From Sphingomonas cannabina (GTDB lineage Bacteria; Pseudomonadota; Alphaproteobacteria; Sphingomonadales; Sphingomonadaceae), in contig NZ_CP090059.1 of assembly GCF_021391395.1 (NCBI RefSeq), positions 4,077,001 through 4,141,000 on the forward strand: a stretch of DNA of 64,000 bases. The letters are read 5' to 3'. This document shows, piece after piece, positions 17,345-25,509 of this stretch. Every line of letters begins with the position of its first letter. Position 1 is the first letter of the stretch. Below the pieces are notes generated by a model. That model did not search any database. It saw nothing but the letters and a program-made list of their open reading frames with translations, and had not been told where the DNA came from. The position numbers were made by a program, and so were the translations under genes.

Positions 17345-18220
17345 ATGGCCACGTCCGACCTCGACCGCCCGATCTGCGAGCCGGTGGAGCTGCGCCCCGG
17401 CGCGGGGCTGCGCGTCGAGCGCGTGCGCCAGGGGCCGGGCTCGCCGCCGAGCACGCCGTTCCCGCACTTCCACGACGTGCATGAGCTGGTGCTGTTCGGC
17501 CGCGTCTCCGGCCATTTCACCGCCGAGGGGCGCCGCTATGCGCTGGCGCCGGGCTGCGTCGTGTTCGTGCCGTCGATGTGCCAGCACGACTTTGCGCTGG
17601 GCCCGGGCCCGCGCGACTGGGTGCTGGTCCAGATCGATGCGATCGCCGGGGAAGCGCTGGGGCAGGCGCCGGGGCTCGAGCGGCTCTCCGCGCCCTTCTG
17701 CGCCAAGCCCGATTCGATCCAGCAGGGCCGCCTCGACATGCTCGCCGATTGGCTGACCGAGCTGTCGGCGGCCGATGCGCTGGCGCTGCCGATCGCCGAG
17801 CTGCTGCTGCGCGGGGTCGTGCGGTCGCCCGCCATCGACGGCGAGCCGCTGGCCGCCGACCGCACCGGGATCGACCGGCTGCGTCCCGCGCTCGACCGCC
17901 TGCGCCGCGATCCGGCTCTTGCACCTTCATTGGAAGAAGCGGCGGCGCTCTGTTCGCTGTCGCCGGCCTATTTCAGCCGGCGGTTCCGCCAGCAGATCGG
18001 CCTCGCCTGGAGCGATTATGTCCGCACGCACCGGCTGCACCTCGCCAGCCGCTATCTGCTCGAAAGCGAACAGAGCATCGCCGAGATCGCCTATCGGCTG
18101 GGCTTCGCGACGCCCTCGCACTTCGGCGAATTGTTCCACCGGCGGTTCGGGATGACGCCCAAAGCCTATCGCAGGGTCGGCCACGCGACCGTCGCGCGCG
18201 ATTCGGCTACGCGGCATTAG
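17345..18220 (+). CDS. AraC-family transcriptional regulator
   Basis: 291 residues. An N-terminal cupin-like sensor half ('PFPHFHDVHELVLFG', about residues 38-52) is followed by a C-terminal double helix-turn-helix. Both HTH helices and the signature 'IAEIAYRLGFATPSHFGELF' are present. A GGAG 9 nt before the ATG at 17345 supports this start over the TTG at 17309. It follows the GH13 gene by 32 bp on the same strand and is probably the substrate-responsive activator of the PhyH-ADH-esterase-GH13 operon. Confidence 0.88.
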   Translation: MATSDLDRPICEPVELRPGAGLRVERVRQGPGSPPSTPFPHFHDVHELVLFGRVSGHFTAEGRRYALAPGCVVFVPSMCQHDFALGPGPRDWVLVQIDAIAGEALGQAPGLERLSAPFCAKPDSIQQGRLDMLADWLTELSAADALALPIAELLLRGVVRSPAIDGEPLAADRTGIDRLRPALDRLRRDPALAPSLEEAAALCSLSPAYFSRRFRQQIGLAWSDYVRTHRLHLASRYLLESEQSIAEIAYRLGFATPSHFGELFHRRFGMTPKAYRRVGHATVARDSATRH

Positions 18221-18257
18221 AGACGGGAAAAGGTCTCCCGTAGCCTGATTTCCAGTC

Positions 18258-18362
18258 GTCACCCCGGACTTGTTCCGGGGTCCACCGGGAGGCAAGGACC
18301 GGACAAGAGGTTCGAGCGCAACCCGCGAGACGCAGTGGACCCCGGAACAAGTCCGGGGTGAC
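18258..18362. repeat. Paired intergenic inverted repeat (REP-like family A), perfect 28-bp arms
   Basis: The arms at 18258-18285 and 18335-18362 are perfect reverse complements over 28 bp, and each arm is itself a CCCCGGA...TCCGGGG hairpin. The same 28-mer occurs at 12821-12848. It is placed just after the AraC stop, where it could end the PhyH-AraC transcript. Confidence 0.85.
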
Positions 18363-18504
18363 GCCGAGGAGAGTTGAGATGTCGGCCTCCGACTCTCAAG
18401 ATCCCGTGCCCAAGCGTTCATCTCACCTTCAGCTTCGCCTCGTCGCAAAGGCTATTGCATAGCGGATAGGTGGGAATAGCTTCGCGCATTCCGGCCCGGA
18501 GTCG

Positions 18505-18522
18505 CATGGGGCTCATCCCATG
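18505..18522. promoter_or_regulatory. Short inverted repeat upstream of RBBP9-like gene
   Basis: CATGGG, a 6-nt spacer and CCCATG lie 30 bp before the start at 18552. The position fits an operator or a 5'-UTR hairpin. There is no further support. Confidence 0.25.
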
Positions 18523-18551
18523 ACATCCTGACCGCTGCAGGAGAGGTGGCG

Positions 18552-19184
18552 ATGCCCGTTTCCGCTGCGTTCGAAGAGTTTCCGGCGATCATTGCGGTGT
18601 CCGATCGGAGCGATTCGTCGCGCTGGCTCCATGCCCTCGACGGGCCGAAGGTCGAGCTCGGCGTGCATGGGCTGGGTCGGCGCAACGTGTGGGCGGCAAG
18701 GCTCGACGAGGCGGTGCGGCGGACGCGCGGCAAGGTCGTGCTGATCGCCGAATCGGTCAGCTGCTTCGCCGTCGCCTGGTGGGCGCGGCTGTCGCCGACC
18801 GCCTATGTCGCCGACGTGGCGGGCGCGCTGCTGCTCGATCCGCTCGGCACCGGCGCGGCGAAGCCCTCAGTCGGGCTCAAATCCTTCTCGGCGCCGAGCA
18901 CGCCGCTGCCGTTCCCTTCACTCCTCTACACCGACGCCGATACGGCCGAGGCGGGCGCGCAGGCCGCGACGCTCGCAACCAATTGGGGCAGCCGGTTCGT
19001 CCATGCCTCCGCGCTCGCGCTGGTGGCGGCGGGGCAGGGCGCCGAGACCGATGGCGAGCGCCGTCTCGGCCAGCTGCTCGACGGCGTGCTGAACGGCACG
19101 ATCACCGAGCCGAAGGTGGCCGAACTCCAGGGTTATCCCGCACAAACGACCTCCCTCGCTCGCCGGTTCTGGCGCGGCGCCTGA
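18552..19184 (+). CDS. RBBP9/YdeN-family serine hydrolase
   Basis: 210 residues from the ATG at 18552, which has GGAGAGG upstream (GTG at 18546 is an alternative). The protein looks like the RBBP9/YdeN small alpha/beta hydrolase family: nucleophile context 'LIAESVSCFAVAWWA' (about 70-84) and the motif 'NWGSRFVHASALALVAAGQG' with the late catalytic His. It is cytoplasmic, with no signal peptide or membrane segment. It stands alone, 103 bp before the efflux operon. The physiological substrate of this family in bacteria is mostly unknown. Confidence 0.7.
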   Translation: MPVSAAFEEFPAIIAVSDRSDSSRWLHALDGPKVELGVHGLGRRNVWAARLDEAVRRTRGKVVLIAESVSCFAVAWWARLSPTAYVADVAGALLLDPLGTGAAKPSVGLKSFSAPSTPLPFPSLLYTDADTAEAGAQAATLATNWGSRFVHASALALVAAGQGAETDGERRLGQLLDGVLNGTITEPKVAELQGYPAQTTSLARRFWRGA

Positions 19185-19230
19185 CGCCGGGAGGACAGCT
19201 TTCGTCGGCGGGCGCGCCGAGGCTTTCAGG

Positions 19231-19248
19231 CTAGGGTCCAGACCCTAG
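19231..19248. promoter_or_regulatory. 18-bp palindrome in front of the EmrAB-type efflux operon
   Basis: CTAGGGTC, CA, GACCCTAG is a perfect two-fold symmetric site ending 39 bp before the MFS start at 19288. Size and position fit a MarR/TetR-type operator controlling the efflux operon. A terminator for the upstream gene is less likely because the loop is only two bases and no T-run follows. Confidence 0.55.
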
Positions 19249-19287
19249 GGGCTTGAAGCCTCGGCGGTTCTCGCGCGTATTGGGGCC

Positions 19288-20949
19288 ATGCCCGCCACGC
19301 GCCTTCGTCGGTTCCTTTCGGAAGAACGCTGGGAGTTCGCGCCGCACGAGATGCCGGCGATGCCCGGATCGCCGGGATCGCCCGAGCATCCGAACCGCCG
19401 GCGGATCGCCTATGGCATCATCGCGGTGCTGCTGGGGCTGACCGGCGGTTTCGGCAGCGCGCTGATCTCGGCCAACACCACGACGCTGCAGGGATCGCTG
19501 GGGCTCGATCCGGCCGAGATCGCGTGGCTGCCGACGGTCTATGTGATGACCAACACGTCGATCAACCTGCTGCTGATCAAGTTCCGGCAGCAGTTCGGCC
19601 TCAGGCCCTTCGCGATCATCTTCCTCGGCATCTATGCGGCGCTGACGCTCGGGCATCTGTTCGTGCGTGATTTCTGGTCGGCGATCGTCGTGCGGGCCGC
19701 CAGCGGCATGGCGGGCGCGGCGGTCAGCAGCCTGTGTCTCTACTACATGATGCAGGCGCTGCCGGCGAAGTGGCGGCTGAAGGCGGTGGTGATCGGGATC
19801 GGCATCCCGCAATGCACGCTGCCGCTCGCCCGGCTGTTCTCGCCCGACCTGCTGGCGATGTCGCAGTGGCGGATGCTCTATCTGTTCGAGCTGGGGCTGG
19901 CGCTGCTGTCGCTCGCCGGCGTCGCATGGCTGCGGCTGCCGCCGACCATCCGGCGCAAGGCGTTCGAGCCGCTCGATTTCGTCACCTTCCTGCTGTTCGG
20001 CATCTCGATGGCGCTGGTCGCGGCGGTGCTAGGGCTCGGGCGGATCGTGTGGTGGACCAACGCGAACTGGATCGCCTGGGCGCTGATTATTGCACTGCCG
20101 ATGTTCCTCGCCGCGATCGCGATCGAGCATCATCGCGCCAACCCGCTGCTCAACACGCGCTGGCTGGCGAGCTCCGACATCCTGCGCTTCACCATCGTCA
20201 CGATCATGGCGCGGATCGTGCTGTCCGAGCAGACCTATGCCGCGGTCGGGCTGCTGACCGTGCTGGGGCAGAACAATGACCAGTTCGGGACGTTGTTTAC
20301 GATCATCTTCATTGCTTCGGTCGCCGGGGTGGTCGCGAGCGCGGTGACGCTCAACGTCGAGAAGCTGGCCCATCCGGTGATGCTGTCGATCGGGCTGGTG
20401 GCGGTCGCCGCCTTTACCGACTCGCACTCGACCAGCCTCACCCGCGCGCCGCAGATGTATGCGACGCAGGCGCTGATCGCCTTCTCGGCGACCTTCTTCC
20501 TCGGCCCCTCGCTGCTGTTCGGCATGACGCGGGCGCTACGCGAGGGATCGGGCCACATCATCACCTTCATCGCGCTGTTCGGGATCATCAACTCGATCGG
20601 CAGCCTCGGCGGATCGGCGCTGCTCGGCTCGTACCAGACGATCCGGGAGAAGGCTGAGAGCGCCGCGATCGTGCAGACCGTCGATCCCACCGATCCGATC
20701 GTCGCTGCGCGGCTCCAGGCGGGTGGTGCGGCGGTGGGACGGGTGGTCGGCGATCCCGCGCTGCGCAGCGCGGAAGGCGGCGCCCTGCTCTCCCAGACCG
20801 CGACGCGCGAGGCCAACGTGCTCGCCTACAACGACACTTTCCGCTTGATCGCATGGCTGGCGGCGGCGACCACCCTGTATCTGATGTTCCTGCTGATCCG
20901 CCGTGCGTGGCGCGCGCGACGCATGGCTGGAGGGGAGGCCGCCGCATGA
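19288..20949 (+). CDS. DHA2-type MFS drug efflux pump (EmrB-like)
   Basis: 553 residues, about 14 hydrophobic segments, as in the DHA2 (14-TM) drug:H+ antiporters. After a charged, cytosolic N-terminus (about 45 residues) come TM1 and the antiporter-like 'GLDPAEIAWLPTVYVM' region. The C-terminal part has an extended periplasmic loop between the last two membrane helices (about residues 450-510). First gene of a tripartite operon: its stop overlaps the membrane-fusion gene (ATGA). It likely exports hydrophobic compounds through the fusion protein and the outer-membrane factor that follow. Confidence 0.85.
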   Translation: MPATRLRRFLSEERWEFAPHEMPAMPGSPGSPEHPNRRRIAYGIIAVLLGLTGGFGSALISANTTTLQGSLGLDPAEIAWLPTVYVMTNTSINLLLIKFRQQFGLRPFAIIFLGIYAALTLGHLFVRDFWSAIVVRAASGMAGAAVSSLCLYYMMQALPAKWRLKAVVIGIGIPQCTLPLARLFSPDLLAMSQWRMLYLFELGLALLSLAGVAWLRLPPTIRRKAFEPLDFVTFLLFGISMALVAAVLGLGRIVWWTNANWIAWALIIALPMFLAAIAIEHHRANPLLNTRWLASSDILRFTIVTIMARIVLSEQTYAAVGLLTVLGQNNDQFGTLFTIIFIASVAGVVASAVTLNVEKLAHPVMLSIGLVAVAAFTDSHSTSLTRAPQMYATQALIAFSATFFLGPSLLFGMTRALREGSGHIITFIALFGIINSIGSLGGSALLGSYQTIREKAESAAIVQTVDPTDPIVAARLQAGGAAVGRVVGDPALRSAEGGALLSQTATREANVLAYNDTFRLIAWLAAATTLYLMFLLIRRAWRARRMAGGEAAA

Positions 20950-22091
20950 CCGATACCGCCGCCAGTGCCGCCCCGGTGACGGAGGAGCGCGCGGCCGAGA
21001 CCCAGGCGGCAGCTCCGCCGCCCGCAGGATCGGGCTGGCGGCCACCGCGTAATAGCCGGACGATGCTGATCGTGCTGGCGCTGATCGCGCTGGCCGGCAT
21101 CGCCGCGATCCTGGCGGCGTGGCGGCTGCCGCCGTTCGCGACCGCCTATGAGTCGACCGACAACGCCTATGTGCGCGGGCGCACCACAGTGATCAGCCCG
21201 CAGGTGAGCGGTTACGTGACGCAGGTGACGGTGCGCGACTTCGAGGAGGTGCGCGCAGGCCAGCCGCTTGTGGTGATCGACGACCGCATCTACCGCCAGC
21301 GCGTCCAGCAGGCGGAAGCGCAGGTGGCGTCGAGCCAGGCGACGCTCGCCAACGCCGACCAGGCCGCGCGCTCGCGTGCCGCAAGCTTCGCCGCGCAGGA
21401 AGCGGCGGTCGCCAATGCCCGTGCGCAGCTGCTGCGGGCAGAGGCGGACATGGCGCGCGTCAACGACCTCGTCACCGACGGATCGGTGAGCCTGCGCGAG
21501 CGTGACCAGACGCTGGCGGCGCTGCGCCAGGCGCAGGCGGGGCTGCGGCAGGCGATCGCGGCGCGGGAGATCGCGCGGCAGGACATCCGCACGGTCGAGG
21601 TCGGGCGCGGCGGACAGCAGGCCGGCGTCGCGGGTGCGGAGGCGGCGCGGCGAGCGGCCGAGATCGACTTCGCCAACACGGTGATCCGCGCGCCCGAGGC
21701 GGGGCGGCTGAGCGAGGTCGGCGTGCGGCTGGGGCAATATGTGACGGCGGGGTCGCAGCTCATGTTCCTGGTGCCGGCGGAGACATGGGTGATCGCCAAC
21801 TTCAAGGAGGCGCAGACCGCGCGGATGGCGGTCGGCCAGCCGGCGAGCTTCACCGTCGATGCGCTCGCCAACGCACGGCTGACCGGGCGGGTCGAGCGCA
21901 TCTCGCCCGCCGCCGGATCGGAGTTCGCGGTGCTGAAGGCGGACAACGCCACCGGCAACTTCACCAAGGTGCCGCAGCGGATCGCGGTCCGCATCCGCGT
22001 CGACCCCGGCCAGCCGCTCGCGGCGCGGCTCAGGCCCGGCATGTCGGTGCAGGCGCGGGTCGACACCAGCAGCGGGCCGCGCATCCGGTGA
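20946..22091 (+). CDS. HlyD-family membrane fusion protein (EmrA-like)
   Basis: 381 residues. One N-terminal membrane segment (about 38-58) anchors the periplasmic adaptor. The lipoyl-type motif 'STDNAYVRGRTTVISPQVSG' follows, then an alanine/glutamine-rich coiled-coil hairpin (about 115-235) and the beta-barrel part with 'VIRAPEAGRLSEVGVRLGQY'. It links the MFS pump to the outer-membrane channel. The ATG at 20946 overlaps the pump stop, and its own stop overlaps the GTG of the next gene, so the three proteins are translationally coupled. Confidence 0.9.
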   Translation: MTDTAASAAPVTEERAAETQAAAPPPAGSGWRPPRNSRTMLIVLALIALAGIAAILAAWRLPPFATAYESTDNAYVRGRTTVISPQVSGYVTQVTVRDFEEVRAGQPLVVIDDRIYRQRVQQAEAQVASSQATLANADQAARSRAASFAAQEAAVANARAQLLRAEADMARVNDLVTDGSVSLRERDQTLAALRQAQAGLRQAIAAREIARQDIRTVEVGRGGQQAGVAGAEAARRAAEIDFANTVIRAPEAGRLSEVGVRLGQYVTAGSQLMFLVPAETWVIANFKEAQTARMAVGQPASFTVDALANARLTGRVERISPAAGSEFAVLKADNATGNFTKVPQRIAVRIRVDPGQPLAARLRPGMSVQARVDTSSGPRIR

Positions 22092-23473
22092 GACGCGGAC
22101 TCGTCCTGCTGGCGGCGCTGGCGGCGAGCGGCTGCATCGGTCCGCGTCCGGAGGCGCCGCCGGGCGCAGCCGTGGTGCCGCCGCCGGCGTGGCGTGGCGC
22201 GCTCGGGCCGGGGGCGCCGATCCGGGCAGACTGGTGGCAGGCGTTCGGCGATCCGGTGCTCACCGCTCTGGTCGAGCGTGCGCTCGTCAACAATCCGGAC
22301 ATCGTCACCGCGGCGGCGCGGGTGGAGGAAGCGCGGGCGCAGGAGCGGCTCGCCCGTGCCCAGCTCGCGCCGAACGTCAGCGGGGCGGCGCCGGTGTCCG
22401 AGGCCCGGGCGCTCAATGCGTTCGGGACGGCGGCGACCAATCTCGGCGGGCAGCCGGCGGTCTCGGCGAGCTATGACCTCGACCTGTTCGGGCGGCTGCG
22501 CAGCGCCGACGCGGCGGCGCGGGCGCAGCTGCTCGCCAGCGAGGGGGCCCGGGACGCGGTGCGGCTGGCGATCGCCAGCAGTGTGGCGAGCGGGTACATC
22601 ACGCTGCGTGCGCTCGACGCCCGGCTGGCGGTGGCGCGGGAGACGCTGGCCTCGCGGGCCGAGGCGCTGCGCATCGCCCGGCGGCGGGCGACCACCGGCT
22701 ATACCTCGAACCTCGAGCTGCACCAGGCCGAGGGCGAGTACCATGCCACCGAGCAGATCGTGCCGCAGACCGAGCTCGCCATCGCCCGGCAGGAGAATGC
22801 GCTCAGCATCCTGGTCGGCGATCCGCCCGCCGCCGTGGCCCGCGGGGCGGCGCTGGAGCGGCTCTCCTTCCCGGCGATCCCCGACGGGCTGCCTGCCGAC
22901 CTGCTGCGCCGCCGGCCGGACCTGTTCCAGGCCGAGCAGACTTTGGTCGCCGCCGACCGCAGCCTCGACAGCGCAAGGGCGGCGATGCTGCCTAACGTCA
23001 GCCTGACCGGGTCGGCCGGGCTGGTGCTGTCGACCGCGCTGTCCGATCCCGTAGGCGTGTTCTCACTCGGCGGGTCGATCCTCGGGCCGATCTTCGACGC
23101 CGGCAGGACCCGGGCGCAAGCCGATGCGGCGGCGGCACGGCGGGACCAGGCGGCGTTCGGCTATCGCAAGGCAGCGCTGCAGGCGTTCCGCGAGGTCGAG
23201 GACGGCCTCGTCGGCGTGCGGCGCTCGGGGGAGCAGGCCGTCGCCCTCACCGCCCAGCGAGACGCGCTCGCCGCGGCGCTGCGCAATGCCTCGAACCGCT
23301 ATCGGGCGGGCTATTCCTCCTATCTCGACCAGCTCGACGCACAGCGCGGGCTGCTCAATGCCGAACTGACCCTGGTCCAGGCCGAGGCAGACCGGCTCAC
23401 CGCCTATGTCTCGCTCTACCAGGCGATGGGCGGCGGGTGGGACGCGGCCGACGTCGCCGGCGTCAGACGGTGA
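22088..23473 (+). CDS. Outer-membrane efflux lipoprotein (NodT/OprM family)
   Basis: 461 residues from the GTG at 22088 (GTGA overlap with the adaptor gene). A signal peptide with lipobox 'LAASGC' gives a lipid-anchored Cys at about residue 17. The OEP domain follows in two repeats, with typical 'DWWQAFGDPVL' and 'SYDLDLFGRLR' strings and a second-half 'GPIFDAGRTRAQADAAAARR'. It forms the TolC-like exit duct of the tripartite pump. The 3' end overlaps the convergent sufA gene by 11 bp. Confidence 0.9.
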   Translation: MRRGLVLLAALAASGCIGPRPEAPPGAAVVPPPAWRGALGPGAPIRADWWQAFGDPVLTALVERALVNNPDIVTAAARVEEARAQERLARAQLAPNVSGAAPVSEARALNAFGTAATNLGGQPAVSASYDLDLFGRLRSADAAARAQLLASEGARDAVRLAIASSVASGYITLRALDARLAVARETLASRAEALRIARRRATTGYTSNLELHQAEGEYHATEQIVPQTELAIARQENALSILVGDPPAAVARGAALERLSFPAIPDGLPADLLRRRPDLFQAEQTLVAADRSLDSARAAMLPNVSLTGSAGLVLSTALSDPVGVFSLGGSILGPIFDAGRTRAQADAAAARRDQAAFGYRKAALQAFREVEDGLVGVRRSGEQAVALTAQRDALAAALRNASNRYRAGYSSYLDQLDAQRGLLNAELTLVQAEADRLTAYVSLYQAMGGGWDAADVAGVRR

Positions 23474-23816
23474 AGCTCTCGCCGCAGCCGCAGGCGCCCT
23501 TGGCATTGGGGTTGTCGAACACGAAGCCGGCGGTGAAATCGTCCTCGACCCAGTCCATCGTCGAGCCGACCAGGTAGAGCACCGACGCGCCGTCGACGTA
23601 GAGCGTGCCGCCCGGCGTCACCACCGCCTCGTCGAAGGGCTTGGCATCGGTCACGTAATCGACCGAATAGGCGAGGCCCGAGCAGCCGCGTCGCGGGGTC
23701 GACAGCTTGACCCCGACTGCGCCCTCCGGCGCCTTCGCCATCAGCTCGGCGATCCGCGCCTCGGCGCGAGGGGTGAGGTTGAGCACGGCGGGGCGTGCGC
23801 GGGTGGTGGTCGTCAT
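23463..23816 (-). CDS. A-type Fe-S carrier/insertion protein (SufA/ErpA)
   Basis: 117 residues from the ATG at 23816. HesB/IscA-family A-type carrier that passes Fe-S clusters to apoproteins. The three ligand cysteines are visible in 'RRGCSGLAY' and the C-terminal 'GACGCGESF'. Last gene of the suf operon: its start overlaps the sufT stop by one base (TGATG). A longer frame to 23870 is not needed and would overlap sufT. Whether it acts as SufA or ErpA cannot be told from the sequence alone. Confidence 0.9.
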   Translation of the reverse strand: MTTTTRARPAVLNLTPRAEARIAELMAKAPEGAVGVKLSTPRRGCSGLAYSVDYVTDAKPFDEAVVTPGGTLYVDGASVLYLVGSTMDWVEDDFTAGFVFDNPNAKGACGCGESFTV

Positions 23817-24286
23817 CACAGCATCCCCAGCTCGAGCCGCGCCTCGTCGGACATCTTTGACGGGTCCCACGGCGGGTCCCAGACGAGGTTGACGTCGACC
23901 GTGCCGATCCCCGGCACCGCGCCGACGCGCAGCTCGACCTCGCCCGGCATCGATTCCGCGACCGGGCAGTGCGGCGTGGTCAGCGTCATCGTCACCGCGG
24001 CGTGGCCCTCCGGCGTCACCTCGACGTTGTAGATCAGGCCGAGCTCATAGATGTTCACCGGGATCTCGGGATCGAAGATTTCCTTGAGCGCCTCGATCAC
24101 TGCCTCATAGGTCTCGCCGCCCGGCTCGACCGGCGACAGGCCCTGCGGCTTCTCCGCGAGGAAGCCGGACAGATAGTCGCGCTTGCGCTCGAACGTCTCG
24201 CGCGTGCTCTCGCCCGCGTCCTCGACGCGCGCCTTGGGCGGCGGCGTCACGCTGTCCACTTCCTCGACCGCAATCCGATCGCTCAT
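23816..24286 (-). CDS. sufT: SUF-associated DUF59/MIP18-family protein (SufT)
   Basis: 156 residues. The C-terminal DUF59 domain has 'EIFDPEIPVNIYELGLIY', 'MTLTTPHCPVAE' with the conserved Cys, and 'VNLVWDPPWDPSKMS'. The N-terminal 50 residues are charged and probably flexible. SufT proteins help mature Fe-S enzymes under high demand. It sits between sufS (ATGA overlap) and the A-type carrier gene, the usual alphaproteobacterial order. Confidence 0.9.
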   Translation of the reverse strand: MSDRIAVEEVDSVTPPPKARVEDAGESTRETFERKRDYLSGFLAEKPQGLSPVEPGGETYEAVIEALKEIFDPEIPVNIYELGLIYNVEVTPEGHAAVTMTLTTPHCPVAESMPGEVELRVGAVPGIGTVDVNLVWDPPWDPSKMSDEARLELGML

Positions 24287-25509
24287 CCGAAGATCCTCGT
24301 CACTCGCTCGATACCCCGCGCCAGCGCTTCGATGTCCGCCGGCCCGTTGTAGACCCCGAAGCTCGCCCGCGCCGTCGCCGGCACCCCCAGCGCGTCCATC
24401 AAGGGCTGTGCGCAGTGATGGCCGGCGCGGATCGCCACATTTCCCTCATCCAAGATGGTGCCGATGTCGTGCGGATGCACCCCCTCGACGGCGAAACTCA
24501 CGATTCCGGCCGAATCCTCGGGGCCGAACAGGCGGACGCTGTTGATCTGCTTGAGCGCCTCGCGCGCCTCGCGCACCAGCGCGGTCTCGTGCGCGTGGAT
24601 GCGGTCGAGCCCGATGCCCTCGACATAGTCGATCGCCGCGGCGAGCCCGAGCGCGCCGACGATATGCGGCGTTCCCGCCTCGAACCGTGCGGGCGGCGGG
24701 GCGTAGGTGGTGCGCGCGAAGGTGACGCGGTCGATCATCGATCCGCCGCCCTGGTACGGCGGCATCGCGTCGAGCAGCTCGGTCCGGCCCCACAACACGC
24801 CGATACCGGTCGGGCCATAGAGCTTGTGGCCGGAGAAGGCATAGAAATCGGCGCCGATCGCGGCGACGTCGACGGCCATGCGCGGCACCGCCTGACAGCC
24901 GTCGAGCAACAGCTTGGCGCCTTGCCGATGGGCGAGGTCGGCGGCGCGGCGGGCGTCGAGCACCGAGCCCAGCACATTGGAGACATGGGCGAGCGCGACC
25001 AGCTTGTGCTGCTCGGTCAGCATCGCCGCCATCGCGTCGAGGTCGATGCGGTGGTCCGCGGTCAGCGGCACCACGTCGATGTGCGCGCCGATCCGCTCGG
25101 CGACGAGCTGCCAGGGGACGATATTGGAGTGGTGCTCGAGCGTCGACAGCAGGATGCGGTCGCCCGCCTTGAGCTGCGTGCCGGCCCAGCACTCTGCGAC
25201 GAGGTTGATCGCCTCGGTCGCGCCGCGGACGAACACCACTTCCTCCGGCTGGCCGCCGATGAAACCGGCGACGCGCCTGCGGGCGGCCTCGTACGCCAGC
25301 GTCATGTCGGCCGAGCGCTGGTAGACGCCGCGATGCACCGTCGCATAGGTCTCGGCATAGGCGCGGGTGATCGCGTCGATCACTTGAGCTGGCTTCTGCG
25401 CGGTGGCGGCGGTGTCGAGATAGGCCCAACCGGTGGGGATCGCCGGGAAATCCGACACCAGATCGAGCGGTGCCGCTTCGGAGAGGGTGCGCAGGGCCGT
25501 ACCGTTCAC
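24283..25509 (-). CDS. sufS: Cysteine desulfurase SufS
   Basis: 408 residues from the GTG at 25509 (GTGA overlap with sufD). Pyridoxal-phosphate enzyme that takes sulfur from cysteine for Fe-S cluster assembly. Visible are the PLP-lysine motif 'SGHKLYGPTG', substrate-binding 'ATEAINLVA', 'EHHSNIVPWQ' and the active-site loop 'RAGHHCAQPLM' with the persulfide Cys. Group II desulfurases usually need a sulfur acceptor (SufE or SufU). Neither gene is present in this operon or window. Confidence 0.95.
   Translation of the reverse strand: MNGTALRTLSEAAPLDLVSDFPAIPTGWAYLDTAATAQKPAQVIDAITRAYAETYATVHRGVYQRSADMTLAYEAARRRVAGFIGGQPEEVVFVRGATEAINLVAECWAGTQLKAGDRILLSTLEHHSNIVPWQLVAERIGAHIDVVPLTADHRIDLDAMAAMLTEQHKLVALAHVSNVLGSVLDARRAADLAHRQGAKLLLDGCQAVPRMAVDVAAIGADFYAFSGHKLYGPTGIGVLWGRTELLDAMPPYQGGGSMIDRVTFARTTYAPPPARFEAGTPHIVGALGLAAAIDYVEGIGLDRIHAHETALVREAREALKQINSVRLFGPEDSAGIVSFAVEGVHPHDIGTILDEGNVAIRAGHHCAQPLMDALGVPATARASFGVYNGPADIEALARGIERVTRIFG

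Larger units (their letters stand above)
18221..18551. other. Non-coding stretch between AraC and RBBP9-like genes
   Basis: 331 bp. The first half carries the paired repeat at 18258-18362. The second half holds a 27-codon open frame (ATG 18379, stop 18460-18462) behind GAGGAGAG, and a short inverted repeat at 18505-18522. The small frame encodes a peptide with no recognisable feature. It could be a leader peptide or chance. I see no RNA gene. Confidence 0.4.

Noticed and set aside
18379..18462. A 27-codon ORF with a good ribosome site upstream of the RBBP9-like gene
   Set aside because: Too short to judge without conservation, and the peptide has no feature. Kept only as a note in the intergenic entry.
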